64,000 bases of DNA from Promerops cafer. Taxonomy: Eukaryota > Chordata > Aves > Passeriformes > Nectariniidae. The position numbers and the translations under genes were made by a program. Positions 27,401 to 38,840 of the stretch are shown here, piece by piece (the stretch's first letter is position 1; the number at the start of each line of letters is the position of its first letter). The stretch covers positions 2,647,394-2,711,393 of the forward strand of contig VZSE01013631.1 in NCBI GenBank assembly GCA_013398275.1. Direction: 5' to 3'. Below the pieces are notes generated by a model. It did no database searches and was not told the origin of the DNA. It was given only the letters and a program-made list of their open reading frames with translations.

Positions 27401-28784
27401 TAAAAATTAAAGTGAGGCCATTTTTTGATGGATAATGAAATTAGCCATATTAAGCTGTATATACCATCTTTGATTTTTTTCGACTTTAAGAAGGGCTGGT
27501 GTATTGCAAAGTATGCTTTGGGCTGCCAGAGGTGACCAATGCTTCCTTGAGAGACAAACCTAGCAGCTGCCACTGAAGTGCTGAGAAGTATGACATGGTT
27601 GTAAGGGCAGCTGGGATGGTGGGAAGCTGATGATGAAACATGGCTTTTGCCCTATGCAAGCCCATCAGATAAGGGTTCTGCATGGGCAACTACATTGCTA
27701 AGTACACAGGCCATGCAGTCAGAGGCTGGCTAACTTTCCTTTTCCTGGGAAACTCGAAACTTTTAACATTTTGTTTATGTGTTTTGTCTATTTTGCAAAT
27801 GTCTTTTAACATCTTGGAAAATGTCTTTTCTAAATATCTTAGTTTTCTTGTTCCTATACTCTTGAGTTCCTATACTTAGTCAGAAGCTTCTCGAAGCTGG
27901 CTGCATGAAACCAAACACTAGTTTTAAGAAAATGTTATTTCTTTGCTAGGCTGTGATGAGGAAGTACTGAGTCCCTGAGACACCCATACTGAGAGAAGCA
28001 GAACAACTGCAGAATTGCATTCCCACTAATATTCCCAGTTAATGCAATTGTTTTGTAAGTACTAAATTCAAAGAAAGGGTTAACCTCAGGCAGAAGATGG
28101 GCAGGAGAATGGAATGGATCCAACCATAGAAGAGGAAAGACCTGAGGGTGCGGAAAAATGGGGATATGACATTATGCCATAGCATGCCACACTTCATGTG
28201 GCACACAAGAAATTTTGTTACAGCACAAAGTCAGGTTACCCATAAAATGAGGACAGATAGCAGACATCTGCCTTGGAAGGAAGCCAAATGGACAAGGTAC
28301 TGCAGCAGACAGCGACTGACTTATTTACAGCAACAACAAAGGAAATACCTATTTCCTTGAAGAGCTTAGAAGCAGGATTTGCTCAGACTTCAGACAAATC
28401 GGGCCAAAAGGCCTAGGTCTTGAAGCAAACAAAAAGATGCCAAATGCTCAACTCAAGGCTGGAGTCCTTCAGAAATTGTCTTTTGAAGGTGGAGCTGGAC
28501 CAGGGCCACTTCAAAAGATTGCTGTCAATATAAACTCTAGATACACAAGCTCACTGAAACAGGGGGAGTAAGTTCCCCACCTGCTTTCAAACCTGAGCTT
28601 GGGAATAACTGCTTTTGATAATGTAGCTGCAGCTCCTTATAAAAAGCTGGGATTGTCAAAAACCTTGCTGAAGTTGAAAGCAAGCTGCATCCTTTGTTTT
28701 TTTCTTCTGTATTCATCAGGTCAAGTAGTCTGCGAAAAGACAGCTTTCTAACTTGATATAACTTTTTCCATGAATCCAACTCAT

Positions 28785-28812
28785 CTTTTTTTTTTTCTTT
28801 TTTTTTTTTTTT
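28785..28812. repeat. Poly(T) tract
   Basis: T-run broken by a single C. It could be the tail of a minus-strand retroposed sequence, but nothing recognisable is attached. Confidence 0.85.
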
Positions 28813-30353
28813 AATGGGCATTCTGAATTAAATACTTAGCACTGATGTTTTTCTTACTATCAAAGTGAGTGATTACTAGTTCTTCCTCTTCTTGCTGTTA
28901 GGTCTGTCATTCTCAAAGGAGAACTGCCTGTCTTCCAGGACATCTCAAGGACAAGTAATAATGCAAATGAGCTATCTTCTCAAGAGACTCTCACCCTTCA
29001 TAACCTTATCCTTTTAGTGCCAGGGGAAGGGAGCTTTAGGAATAGGTAAAATGGATTGATCAACACATCACTGAGCAGACCTCTGGCATCCTGGAAATGC
29101 ATCTCCAGGCCTTGTATATAATAGACAAAGCATACAGGATATTACAATTTAGCAGCAATCTTTATTCTCACTGAAGCAGAGGTAATTAAAATCACCACAT
29201 GTACAGAGGCACTTGCAATTTTATATCAAAGGTAAACTTGGGACACACATACTCCACACCCCTCCCCGCTCCACATTTAGTATGAAAAAAGACAAAAATG
29301 TGGAAATAATTATCACTTTGATGCTGCAGGTGCTGTACTGCTCAAAACATTTATAACTAGTAGGTACTCACTCTCATGTACTGCTGGTAGCTGAAAGATA
29401 TTGCTGCTTCACTGACTTATCCTCTCTGTCTGACTGAAGCTGTATTTTTAACAGAAGTCTTTATTTGTCTTTTCATACATACAGCATTGTTTTGATTGTT
29501 TATTTAAATAATTTTTTTTTGCCGCTTTCTAATTATCATTGTATCACTTGATTTCCAGGCATCTTTTGTGATGATATAGATGTAAAATAGGTTTCATACA
29601 AAGAACTGAATTTTGTTCAGGTTAGGTCACACTGATTTAATTTTGTTGAAAGTCCCCATGAAAAAGAAGAATCAGCCACTAATCTGGGAAAATTCAGGTC
29701 CATTGTAAGTAGTCTAAAAAAGTAATACACTTCCTCCATCTTGGTGGATGATAAGTAAAATATATGAACTATGAAAAGGATAGAAAGCATTTTTGTAATG
29801 CTAATGAGCCTCATTCTTAAAAAGTTTGTTATTTTTTTTTTTAAAGTTTAAGTAGCGTATTTATTAAATAGTTAAAAAAACCACTTGTGATAGACCAAGG
29901 CACATTTTCAGGTTCTATAAACCAGGTATCCATGCACAGAAAATCAATCTTTATAGTAACAAGACAATCTTTTGCCTTTCCTAGCTATGTTTACTCACGC
30001 CTAATTACAGAATGTCTCTTGCAGTATTCCTATTAGATATTAACTCAGATAAATAATGGCTGTACTATAGAAAGACCACAACATTAACTGAAACAGAACA
30101 TATTTAACAAAGGGAAAGAGCAGAAATGGTTCTATACTAAATAAGCTACAAAACTTTCATCAGTATTATATAGAAGGAAGAAAATTCAAGGTAAATATAA
30201 TATTCAATTAATTGCTTTGTCATTTACCTAGTCAAGACCTCCTAAACGATAGCAATCTCACAGTTACTCATCTGCCTGCTAGGATTCTTAACGAGTTTTC
30301 TTTCACTATACCTGCAGGCTATGTGGCTCATGGCCTTGCAAATATTAATGGCT

Positions 30354-30357
<4 letters not shown>

Positions 30358-30390
<33 letters not shown>

Positions 30391-30418
30391 GANAAAAAAA
30401 AAAAAAAAAAAAAAAAAA
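30358..30418. repeat. Poly(A) tract interrupted by GGGGAN
   Basis: Two A-runs of about 25-29 bases flank GGGGAN; the N is at 30393. The exact length is unreliable, as homopolymers and the N suggest unresolved sequencing. Confidence 0.9.
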
Positions 30419-30777
30419 GGTGTAAAGACAATGTTTTCATGAGGCTTTTTAAGATGTTCTTGAAAAGTATTTTGCTGACCTTCACCTACTTACACTAACA
30501 GAAGGCAGAATTATGAAGTTAATCAAACTGTATCTTCTTCAGCATGAATCAATTATTAGTGACCCACATGGTGAATCTGGATTCATTAATTCTGTCAATA
30601 CCACTTAGGTTTTGCAGGAGGAAAAAGGAAATGGCTTTTGGGGAAACAAGAAGTATTTTTATACCTTTTTGGAAAGGATGGGGAAATCAACAAATGCAGA
30701 GTAGCGTTCTACAACTGGGATTCCTTAGAGTATGGCTAAGGCTGGGCTTCTTTGACACGGCAACTCCAAAAATTTGA

Positions 30778-30794
30778 TTTTTTTTTTTTTTTTT
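30778..30794. repeat. Poly(T) tract
   Basis: Uninterrupted run of 17 T. Confidence 0.9.
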
Positions 30795-31439
30795 GAGAGA
30801 ATAAGACAACTGTTAACATTTTAAAACAAAGCAACTTGTTGGGTGCTATGCCTTTAACACCTCTTAAAAACCAAAGGACAAAAGTATGGGCCTAGGAGAC
30901 AGAGCTCCAACTGCAGTGCAGAACACTGGCAATAGCAGTGCCCAAAGAGCCTCAGGGCACTCAGCAAAGACAGAGGCCACACTGGTTCAACAAACCCTTA
31001 ATCTCAGAAGGGAAGAAGAGATATAAGGAAAAAATAAACAAGAAATGAAAGAAGGTGTAAGGTGGCAATAATTACTGTAAATAAGGAGATGAAAACTACA
31101 GATTCTTGTTCTTTAGGAAATTTAAAGATGATTCATTGCTGACTCCAATATTTGCAGGGAACAAAATCCGTTCCTCAGGAGAAAAAACTTCCAATCATAT
31201 TTATGCATTGGGTGATTCACTTTTAGAAGGAAAATAATATTTGTTATAGACACCACTTCTCTTTTGTCAAAATCCTGTCCAGCAATCTTTATGTATGTAT
31301 GCCACACAATAAGGAGGGTTAAATTTGTCACAATCTAATAGCAATACCTGAAAACATCATGCGGAGGGATTTTAAAATAGATGTATCCAGATAATGTGCA
31401 TACAAAACTTAATACTGCTGTCTGACAAGCTCTGTGCAC

Positions 31440-32480
31440 CATTAACAGGGCTTTCCAGCAACTCTTGAAACACTGTCAGTTCAAGAACAGTGACAGAGAG
31501 GAAATGTGTTTCAGTTTTCAAAGAGGGCAATTATAGACCTGTCAGCTAGATGCCAATCATATGCAAAATAATGGAACGGATGCTACAGGACTATAGTCAA
31601 GAATTAAAGTAGGATAACATAATTAATGCCAGCCAACTTGGATTTGTGAAAAATATACTGCTTCAAAATAATTTGATTTCTTGTTTAAAATAAGGTTACA
31701 AGTTAAGTTGACAGTGGTGGTAAATAACACTCTCAATACAAAACATGTAGATTTCTATTTGGAATGTAACTTTAATAACATGTTAATTTTTATTATAAAA
31801 TTGCAACAAAACTTTTAAACTGAACATCAAATGGATTGGTGTACTTGCTAGGTCTCAAAGGTTTGGTGAGAGGAAATGATCATCATGTACTTGTGTGCCT
31901 ACTGGAAGTCTAGGAGACCTTTCCCTTGCTTATAAACATTTTAACAATTTTGTTTATTATTTCTAGGAAAGTAATTTCTAATACAATTAAAAATAACACA
32001 AAGATTGAGAATTATTTAGATAATGAGAAGCACAGGTCACTGATACAAAGCAATCTGAATTGTACTGTAGGGTGGGCATTATCAAACCTGGCATTTGTGA
32101 TGGAGCCAAATGTAGTTACCCACCTAGGTACAAAGAAAATGGTTTCTGATTCTATGGCAGCAGCATCAGCTTCAGAAATTTGGTGGCAACACAATTACCC
32201 TTGAACACATAAATAGTTCAATAATTAGGAAAGGAAAGCTATGCTACTAGCCTTTTCTCATTAAAAAATCATTAACAGAGAACAATGCAAATGTGATAGG
32301 AAAATCAATTAACCGGGAAATAAAGGAAAACAATATAAGAAATGTAATTCCTTCAATCAAAACCTTAGGGAACTTAGTCTGACTTACAAAGAAGACCTTA
32401 AGAGGGGGGCTACTAATCAGCTAAGAGCTTACAGAAGAGAGAATCTTTCTAGATGGTCTTTTCAGTCCTGGCAACGGGAC
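31440..32480 (+). mobile_element. Ancient CR1-type LINE, degenerate
   Basis: Reads as the 3' half of a CR1 reverse transcriptase gene on the plus strand: an ATAGACCTGTCAGC block (about 31532), a GGAACGGATGCTACAGGA block (about 31573), a TTGGATTTGTGAAAA block (about 31637), then a TCACTGATACAAAGCAATCTG block (about 32038), a CACCTAGGTACAAAGAA block (about 32121) and GGGAACTTAGTCTGACTTAC (about 32368). All frames are broken by stops. Divergence is much higher than for the CR1 copies at 33 and 44 kb, so it is an older subfamily. Ends are approximate. Confidence 0.72.
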
Positions 32481-32987
32481 ACTGATTAATTCGGAATAGA
32501 TATAATTACACTATTTTAAAGATCTAAAACTAGGCAGCTGTTAGAGTAATCATCCAATGTAAAGTATTCTGCATCACTAACAACCTTCTAAATCAAGACC
32601 TTCTAGTTTTTATTAATAATCATATTATAGTGCAAAGAATATTTAAATCCATAAAGTACTAGAAACTCTTATTAAATGCAGGTGAAACATGAAAAGCTTT
32701 TTTTTTTTTCCTTCTGTCTAGATACACATGATGCTTTTTTGAATATTTTGAAATGCCTAGAATAAACTTTGGATGAGTTCAATTTACTTCATTAACTTTG
32801 TGCTTTTTCTGTTCAGAATGCTATATGTTCCTTATGAAGTATCCTCTAAGATTTAGAACATTCTCAATAAACCTAACTGGATGATAGAAGGGTGAAAATA
32901 CATTTTAAAATGCTACATTTCTATGAAAAACCTATTTCATTAGAAATAAAAAAAAAATTCTCAACATGCAGTTTGTTAAAGTAATGA

Positions 32988-33265
32988 AATCATAGGATAG
33001 TTTGGGTTGGAAGGGACCTTTAAAGGTCATCTACTCCAACCCTCCTGCAATGAGCAGTCAAATCTTCAACTAGATCTGGTTGCTCAGAGGTTGAACATGA
33101 TATTGAATGTTTCCAATGATGGGGCATCTACCATCCCTCTGGCTGACCTGTTCCAGTGTTTCATCACCCTCACTGTTAAAAACTTCTAATCTACGTTAAC
33201 CCTCTTTGAATTTAACATCATTACCCTGATAAAAAGAAGTTTGTCTTCCATCTTTGTTTAAGATC
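32988..33265 (-). mobile_element. CR1 LINE, 3' part (left piece, split by an LTR)
   Basis: Begins with the reverse complement of the CR1 3' end (ATCATAGGATAGTTTGGGTT, GGAAGGGACCTTTAAAGGTC) and continues through the GGGGCATCTACC and GACCTGTTCCAGTGTTTCA blocks typical of avian CR1. Similarity stops at the LTR edge at 33266 and resumes at 34232. Confidence 0.88.
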
Positions 33266-34226
33266 TGTCAGAGACTGAAATATTACAGTTTATGACTTAA
33301 ACATTTTCATTAAAGACTTTTTCCTATTATAGCAGAACTGTGTTACAAAAGCTGGAGAGATCACCACCACACCCTGAATGGAGCTCTGAGAGGCCCTACA
33401 CTGATGAAGATATGATAAAGTAATAACTCAGGATGGGGACATTCAAAAAAGCACAAGTTTAGCATCTTCAGGGAGGAGATGACAGCCCCAGGGCTATTAG
33501 CTGCCTGGCTTGAACAGACCAAAGGGTGGTGAGAAGAGACACTTTGGGTGTGTGTTGGAAAGCCTCTGGTGAGAGGCAGGGACCACCCATCCTCCGCTGT
33601 GCAGGGGAGCCCAGCTGAGGGGCCCTTCACCCGGGGGAAAGCTTATCTGCAGCAGAAGGAGGTGATACAGCCCATCAAAGGGCCCCTCAAAAGGGTCCCC
33701 AGACCCTGCACCAGGGCACCAAAGATGATGCAACAGACCCTCAGTGTTGCAAGGGACAGTGCCAAACTGGCCCCTGCAAGGGGGACGCCTGGGCGTTCCC
33801 ACCTAGTGTATATTGATCCACGGAGTTGTATACTCTTCGGGCTGTGCGGCATTGTGGCGGCACGGCATGGCTGGGTGCAGCCTCGGCCTTGGACCCTCAC
33901 CACCGAGAAGACCAGACAGAGGGGAGCAATGAGACATCGTTGGGACCCTCAGATCAGTGATATGCTTCCACCTCTTACTCTCCCCCTGTCCCTCCATCCC
34001 CCATGCACATCTCTTTTTCTATTTCTTTCTTTCTTTTCGCTTTCTTTCTCTTTGCCTCTTCTACTACTAAATAAAATGTATAAATTTTTTGGCACCGACA
34101 TCTAACCTTGCTTGGTTTTAATTTTGGGTATATTTTGAACTTTCTAAGTTCTTTCCAGTTTTTACACAGAGATTTAGCTTTCTTTGCTCTTCTGGGTTTA
34201 AATCGGATAACGATCTTGTAGTTACA
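33266..34226 (+). mobile_element. Solo LTR inserted in a CR1
   Basis: A 961-bp block starting TGTCAGAGACTG and ending GTAGTTACA, so with TG...CA ends. It is flanked by AGATC (33261-33265) and AGACC (34227-34231), a 5-bp target duplication with one mismatch. An AATAAA at 34070-34075 fits a retroviral polyadenylation signal on the plus strand; a T/C-rich run precedes it. The two pieces of one minus-strand CR1 lie directly on either side, which supports these ends. No gag, pol or env sequence is present. A 185-codon open frame inside it (33548-34105) is a by-product of the GC-rich LTR and not a gene. Family assignment needs a repeat library. Confidence 0.72.
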
Positions 34227-34640
34227 AGACCCCGTTCAAGTACTGAAAGGCCACAATGAGATCTCCCAGAGCCTACTTTCCTCCAGGCTGAACAACCCTG
34301 GCTCACTCAGCCTTTTCTCATAGGAGAAGTCCAGCCCTCTGATCATCTTCATGGCCTTTCTTTGGACCTCTCTCCAACAGGTCCATGTCCTTCCTGTGCT
34401 GTGACCCCAGAGCTGATGCAGCCCTGCAGGTGGGGTCTCACCAGAGCAGAGCAGAGGGGCAGAATCCCCTCCCTCCCCTGCTGCCCACGGTGCTCTGGAT
34501 GCAGCCCAGGACATGTTTGGCTTTCTGGGCTGTGAGTGCCATGGCTGGGTCATGTCCAGCCTCTCACCCACCAACACCCCTGAGTCCTTCTCAGCAGGGC
34601 TGCTCTCAAACTGTTCATCCCCAATTTTGTATCAACAAGG
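34227..34640 (-). mobile_element. CR1 LINE, 3' part (right piece)
   Basis: Continues the minus-strand CR1 from 33265: the GTACTGAAAGGCCACAATGA block, CTCCAGGCTGAACAACCC, CAACAGGTCCATGTCCTTCC, GGTGGGGTCTCACCAGAGCA and CACCAACACCCCTGAGTCC are classic avian CR1 blocks in antisense order. Frames are broken. Probably the same copy as 32988-33265. Confidence 0.92.
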
Positions 34641-37600
34641 ATGAACCTATTAAATATGTTCAAATTGTTCTGTAAACACAAATCAAGCTAATATGAACCC
34701 ATCTAATATTCCTTAAGCCTTCCAATAAAATCTTAAAATAGGCAATTTTCCATTAGACTGGTAAACGCATGCAAAGCTCTGTATACCAAGAATATAATAC
34801 AGGGGATAATAAGGGGAAGAAACTTTCTTAATCACTATTTATAAAAAATATGTTCAAATTACAAGCCCAAGGAAGTTAACAGAATATAATTCTAAAATAT
34901 TGTCTTTCTGGTAAGTAGAAATACAGAAGATACATGTCTTGAATGAAGTTTCCAATATAAAGAAAAATAGCAATTATTCTATTATGTATTTCACTATATA
35001 CTCTTCTTCCTCTGTAGGCTATGGCCTAGAAACATGCAGTTTGTCATTATTTATAGAAACAAGGAAAAGTGCATTATTTTCTTTTTATTAGACAGACATC
35101 AATAATCTCAGATGCTTTTTTTTTCATAGACTAAAACACTGCTGTTTCCCCCAGTTTCTTCTGTGACTTCTGAAGATCAGACAGGAAGATACTAACTACC
35201 TTTTCTGCTTTATTTTTAAGGCAAGAAGTATATATGTGTCTGCTACTTTTGTCAGCTTGGGTACAACAGAAATATTTGGCCATCAGCATCATGAAGTGCC
35301 AAGAAATAAAATATTAAACCACATTTTCAAGCACAATTGGAGAAGAACTTGATATATTGCAGCAATCTGTCAAGTCAGTGTCAAGGAATAGCTCCAAAAT
35401 GAAAATTTGTCCTAAGAGGCAAAATATTAACTCCAGTCACTGCTGCCCCTTTGTCCATCATTACTTTGGTTAAGAAAGGTGTAGAGCAGATACAACGGCA
35501 AGTGTGGATATTGCACAGGACACTTTTTGATGACAAAAAAAAAAAAAAAAAAGAGGAAGAAAAGAAGAAAAGAAAGGAAGAAAGGAAAAGGATTAGCTAG
35601 ATTTTGTCCTCCCAAGAACAAGGACCTGCCAAACTCAAACACCCTGAAGAAAACGGGGTGACTTCTCCAGTTAAAAAACTGGCATACCAGGTTAGTTAAT
35701 TAAAGTGTCTGTTCAGGCACCTCACTCTGCCACATCGACATTTATTTAGAAGACGAATGTTAGTGACCTGTCCTGTAATGTGTTTAGTTTGAGACTTCAG
35801 GTTTTCTTCAGGATAAACTTTGTCCTTTTAATTCAGGTCATTACTGTGCAATATAAAGTCTTTGAATTTGGCTTAGGAGAATGTATTTTACAGATGGGGA
35901 AATTTCTGCCAACGTTACCTTTTAGTGCACTGATGATTGAGTAGAAAGTAGTGCAGTGTCTGCTGTGTTTCACAGATACCACTGATTACGGATCTGTTTG
36001 GCCTTCTGCATGCATACATATTTTACACTATGAAATCCTAGTTGCATTTTATCAGCTCATACTTCACTGCCAAGGAAATGCTTCTTTACCTTTTATATTA
36101 CTCATTGTATTAGGGTGCACTATTTCACCCTGTGTGACTGCCACAGAAGTTTAGCAGATGACTCTCATCCCTGACTGGACAAATGCTTAATTTTGCAATC
36201 TTTTCACTTTATGGGAAAACACAATTCCTGTTAAAACTCCAGCTATGAAGCCATGACAATTAGGGAGCATATTTGTTCCTACTGAACACAACTGCCAGGA
36301 AATAACACATAACACTGACTGGTTTGCATTTATGGCAATCACACTATGTCTTCAACTTAAATGATTAGTGATAGGACAACACCTGCATTCAAGTGTAGCT
36401 GGAACAAGATACTCGGGAATCTTGACAAGAAATTCATGCTTGTATTTGCTTTCACCTTTTCAGTCAGGAATCTGTAAATATCTGAATTTACCATTTATGT
36501 GGCTGCCTTCTGTATTAGTAAATGCAGTTAGTGACAGGTACATTTAACTTATCCTCATTATAATAACTGGCTTTTGAAGTTCAAGAAATGTGTGCATCCA
36601 TCCATCATATTTTGATGTGTAAATGATCACTTGAAAATTAATGTTTCTTGCTTCTGGCTTGCTGTCCCATAAATACTTTAGTATTTATTATTCTGCTGAG
36701 CTGTACATCTTTCTGTAATATTTCCAGTGAATGTGTTCCATTGCATATAGAGCTCAAATTGATCAAAAACCTTAATATTTGATTCATATATTTATCTGAG
36801 CTGAAAAGTGAAAATAAATACAGATGACTGTAATTTTTACTGTGCTCTATCCTGGCTTACGATGGACCTCCAATCTGAAATTCTAGTTAATATATGTTGC
36901 TCATATGATTAGGAGTCATGCTTGAAATGCAGTTCTATTCCGTTTTTCTTCATTTATCTCAGAACTCTAAAATACATGTTCCTGCAAATAGCTTTACATT
37001 AAGGACTGCTGTCTCTCTGCATGGATCAGCAGTTACTCCACAGGTGTTCACTTGATGACAATAGGACAAGAACAAGTTCCAGGATGAATGAAGATAGAGC
37101 ACATGAGCTCATTCAGTTACTCCAGCACAGCTCCTTGAATCCAGCCAGCTGAGTGTGCATGTGGTGCAAACGCAAGTCTTTGGTCTCGAAGGTGTAGATA
37201 TGGAGTGCAATGCAACCTATTTGGTTTGAATTATGCTTTTTTCAATTCTTTTTGAGACTACATGACTTTGCATGTCCCTACACGTCCTGGTAGTGTGAAC
37301 ATGTGGTGTAGCTACCCCTGCTGCTGTTCTTCTGGAATTGCTGAAATCTGCCATCTATATAAATTGCTCAGTGCGAAAGAGTGCTCTGTCTTTAATACAG
37401 TATGTAAAGCATATTAGTTTAATTCCTGCTAATAGTGCACTTCCTTAGATTTTTTGATATTCATGTACTTGAGGACAGTGAAGACATTTATACCTTTAGG
37501 AATGACAGGATTACTATGTATTGGTGTTCTCTGCTATTGCACACAGGTAAGCCAATGCCTACAGTGCATCAAATTTAATCTGTGTGTAGCAGGGACAATG

Positions 37601-38399
37601 TTTTCCTCCAAATACAGCTGCTATACTCATACACCTGCTCTGGATCATAGCTTTGGATTCCTGGTTCCTTTTGCATTCATTCACCATTCAAGAGCATACT
37701 TCTTCACTATACATTTTCATGAATTTGCCAAAGGATTCTCTTTGGCCATTACTTACCCAAATTCCATGGGATCAACCCAGCAGTGAACTACATTAGCAAA
37801 TTCATTACTGCACAGTCTTAAGTCATTTTACATGGAACTCATGCTGTCTGCACTACCTATCACTTTTATGCAGCCTTTTGAGACCTAACTTAAAAAGGAG
37901 TATGAATTTCATACTGATACCCTGAAATTAAACCTCCTTTAAATTATTTTGCCCTCGAAATTTACTGCCTTGCACATCTCTAGATTGTGAAGCTGATTAA
38001 GTATTTGCAGTTTTCTTAGCAAAGTGGCATTTCTGTAGTATTTTACATAGCTACAGCTGAAATCTTAATTAGATTGAGCAGAAGAGAAAGGAGGAGCCAA
38101 TGTATGTAAACAGAAGAGTGTTGCCTGCATGCTTTCCCAGGTCTGTGAAACCTAAATGCAAAAATTTCAAGAAAAGGGAGAGGAACACGCGGTCACTAAT
38201 AAACGCCAAACTAGGAAAGATACAAGCTAGAAAAATATCTGGAAGACCCGCAAAGACTGTGATGAAGAGTAACACACGGAAAACACATCTGAGAGTACGA
38301 CAACATTCTTCTGCTTCCAGAATTTAACAAAGCACAGCTTTGACGGCCACAGCAGCCATATGCCAGCAGAGCAGCAAGCATACCATGCAGTAAACCCGT
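34641..38399. other. GUF1 upstream intergenic DNA
   Basis: AT-rich DNA with an A18 tract at 35535-35552. An open frame at 37454-37786 (110 codons) and a basic one at 38100-38327 (75 codons) show no known motif. I see no exon or clear transposon. Confidence 0.6.
35535..35590. repeat. A18 tract followed by A/G-rich run
   Basis: Pure A18 at 35535-35552 followed by GAAGAAAAG-type purine sequence. Confidence 0.9.
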
Positions 38400-38840
38400 C
38401 TGTCATGCTAGCACAGCAGCAACCCGCGGCAGCACCGCCCGCCGCCTCAGCAGCGCTTCCGCCCCGTCACAGCGCGGCCGCCGTGGCCCGTCCCTTCCGG
38501 GGCGCTGTGCCTGCCCGGCGCGGCCTGAGGGCAGCGGCCCGTGGCGGGCTGGGCTGGGCTGAGCTGAGCGGAGCCGAGCTGCTGCCAGCGCCATGGCCCT
38601 CGCCGGCAGTACGGCGCTGCGCTGGGGGACACGGCTGCCGAGCCCCTGCCCCGCCGCTCTGCTGCTCTGCCGTCCGGCCTGGCTGCCCGCGGCGTGCGAG
38701 CGGCCGTACAGCTCCCGCGGTGAGGTGAGTCCGCGGCGAGCCCACGCTCTTGCCCGAGGCTGGCCTGCTGCCGGCCCCCCGGGGGCCCGCGGCCTTACCA
38801 GGCAGCCCACGCTGGCGTCCAGGTGTGAGAAGGACGCGTA
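38400..38840 (+). promoter_or_regulatory. GUF1: CpG-island promoter of GUF1
   Basis: A dense GC- and CpG-rich block in AT-rich DNA that covers the region upstream of the GUF1 start codon, exon 1 and the start of intron 1. No TATA box is visible close to the start, as usual for a housekeeping CpG-island promoter. The transcription start is not fixed by sequence alone. Open frames on both strands here come from the lack of AT-rich stop codons. Confidence 0.8.
38593..38724 (+). CDS. GUF1: GUF1 exon 1 (coding part)
   Basis: Codes residues 1-44: Ala/Leu/Arg-rich, ending RPYSSRGE, a likely mitochondrial targeting sequence. Donor GAG|GTGAGT, phase 0. A second GT lies 4 nt earlier but would break the frame with exon 2. 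Confidence 0.93.

Larger units (their letters stand above)
17567..31430. other. Gap upstream of YIPF7, no coding exon recognised
   Basis: Left part of the roughly 21 kb separating the divergent YIPF7 and GUF1 coding starts. It should hold the untranslated first exon and promoter of YIPF7, which I cannot place. Mostly AT-rich, with A/T-rich tracts (for example 23640-23735 and 24381-24413), a GC-rich patch at 19445-19720 and a possible ancient CR1 at about 21240-21480. Short open frames are scattered and lack motifs. Confidence 0.6.

Noticed and set aside
33548..34105. 185-codon plus-strand open frame, the longest in the window
   Set aside because: It lies wholly inside the solo LTR, has no conserved motif, and overlaps other long frames on the opposite strand as expected for GC-rich DNA.
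34236..34675. Open frames of 96 and 113 codons
   Set aside because: They lie within or run just past the antisense CR1 3' region, which explains the sequence.
37454..37786. 110-codon plus-strand frame in the intergenic region
   Set aside because: No domain and no conserved motif; hydrophobic composition is as expected from T-rich DNA.
38100..38327. 75-codon basic open frame upstream of GUF1
   Set aside because: Rich in Lys/Arg and superficially like a small DNA- or RNA-binding protein, but with no known motif, no clear promoter and no splice partner; probably chance.
38360..38810. Several overlapping open frames up to 135 codons on both strands
   Set aside because: By-products of the GUF1 CpG island, where stop codons are rare. 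Only the frame starting at 38593 joins exon 2 of GUF1.
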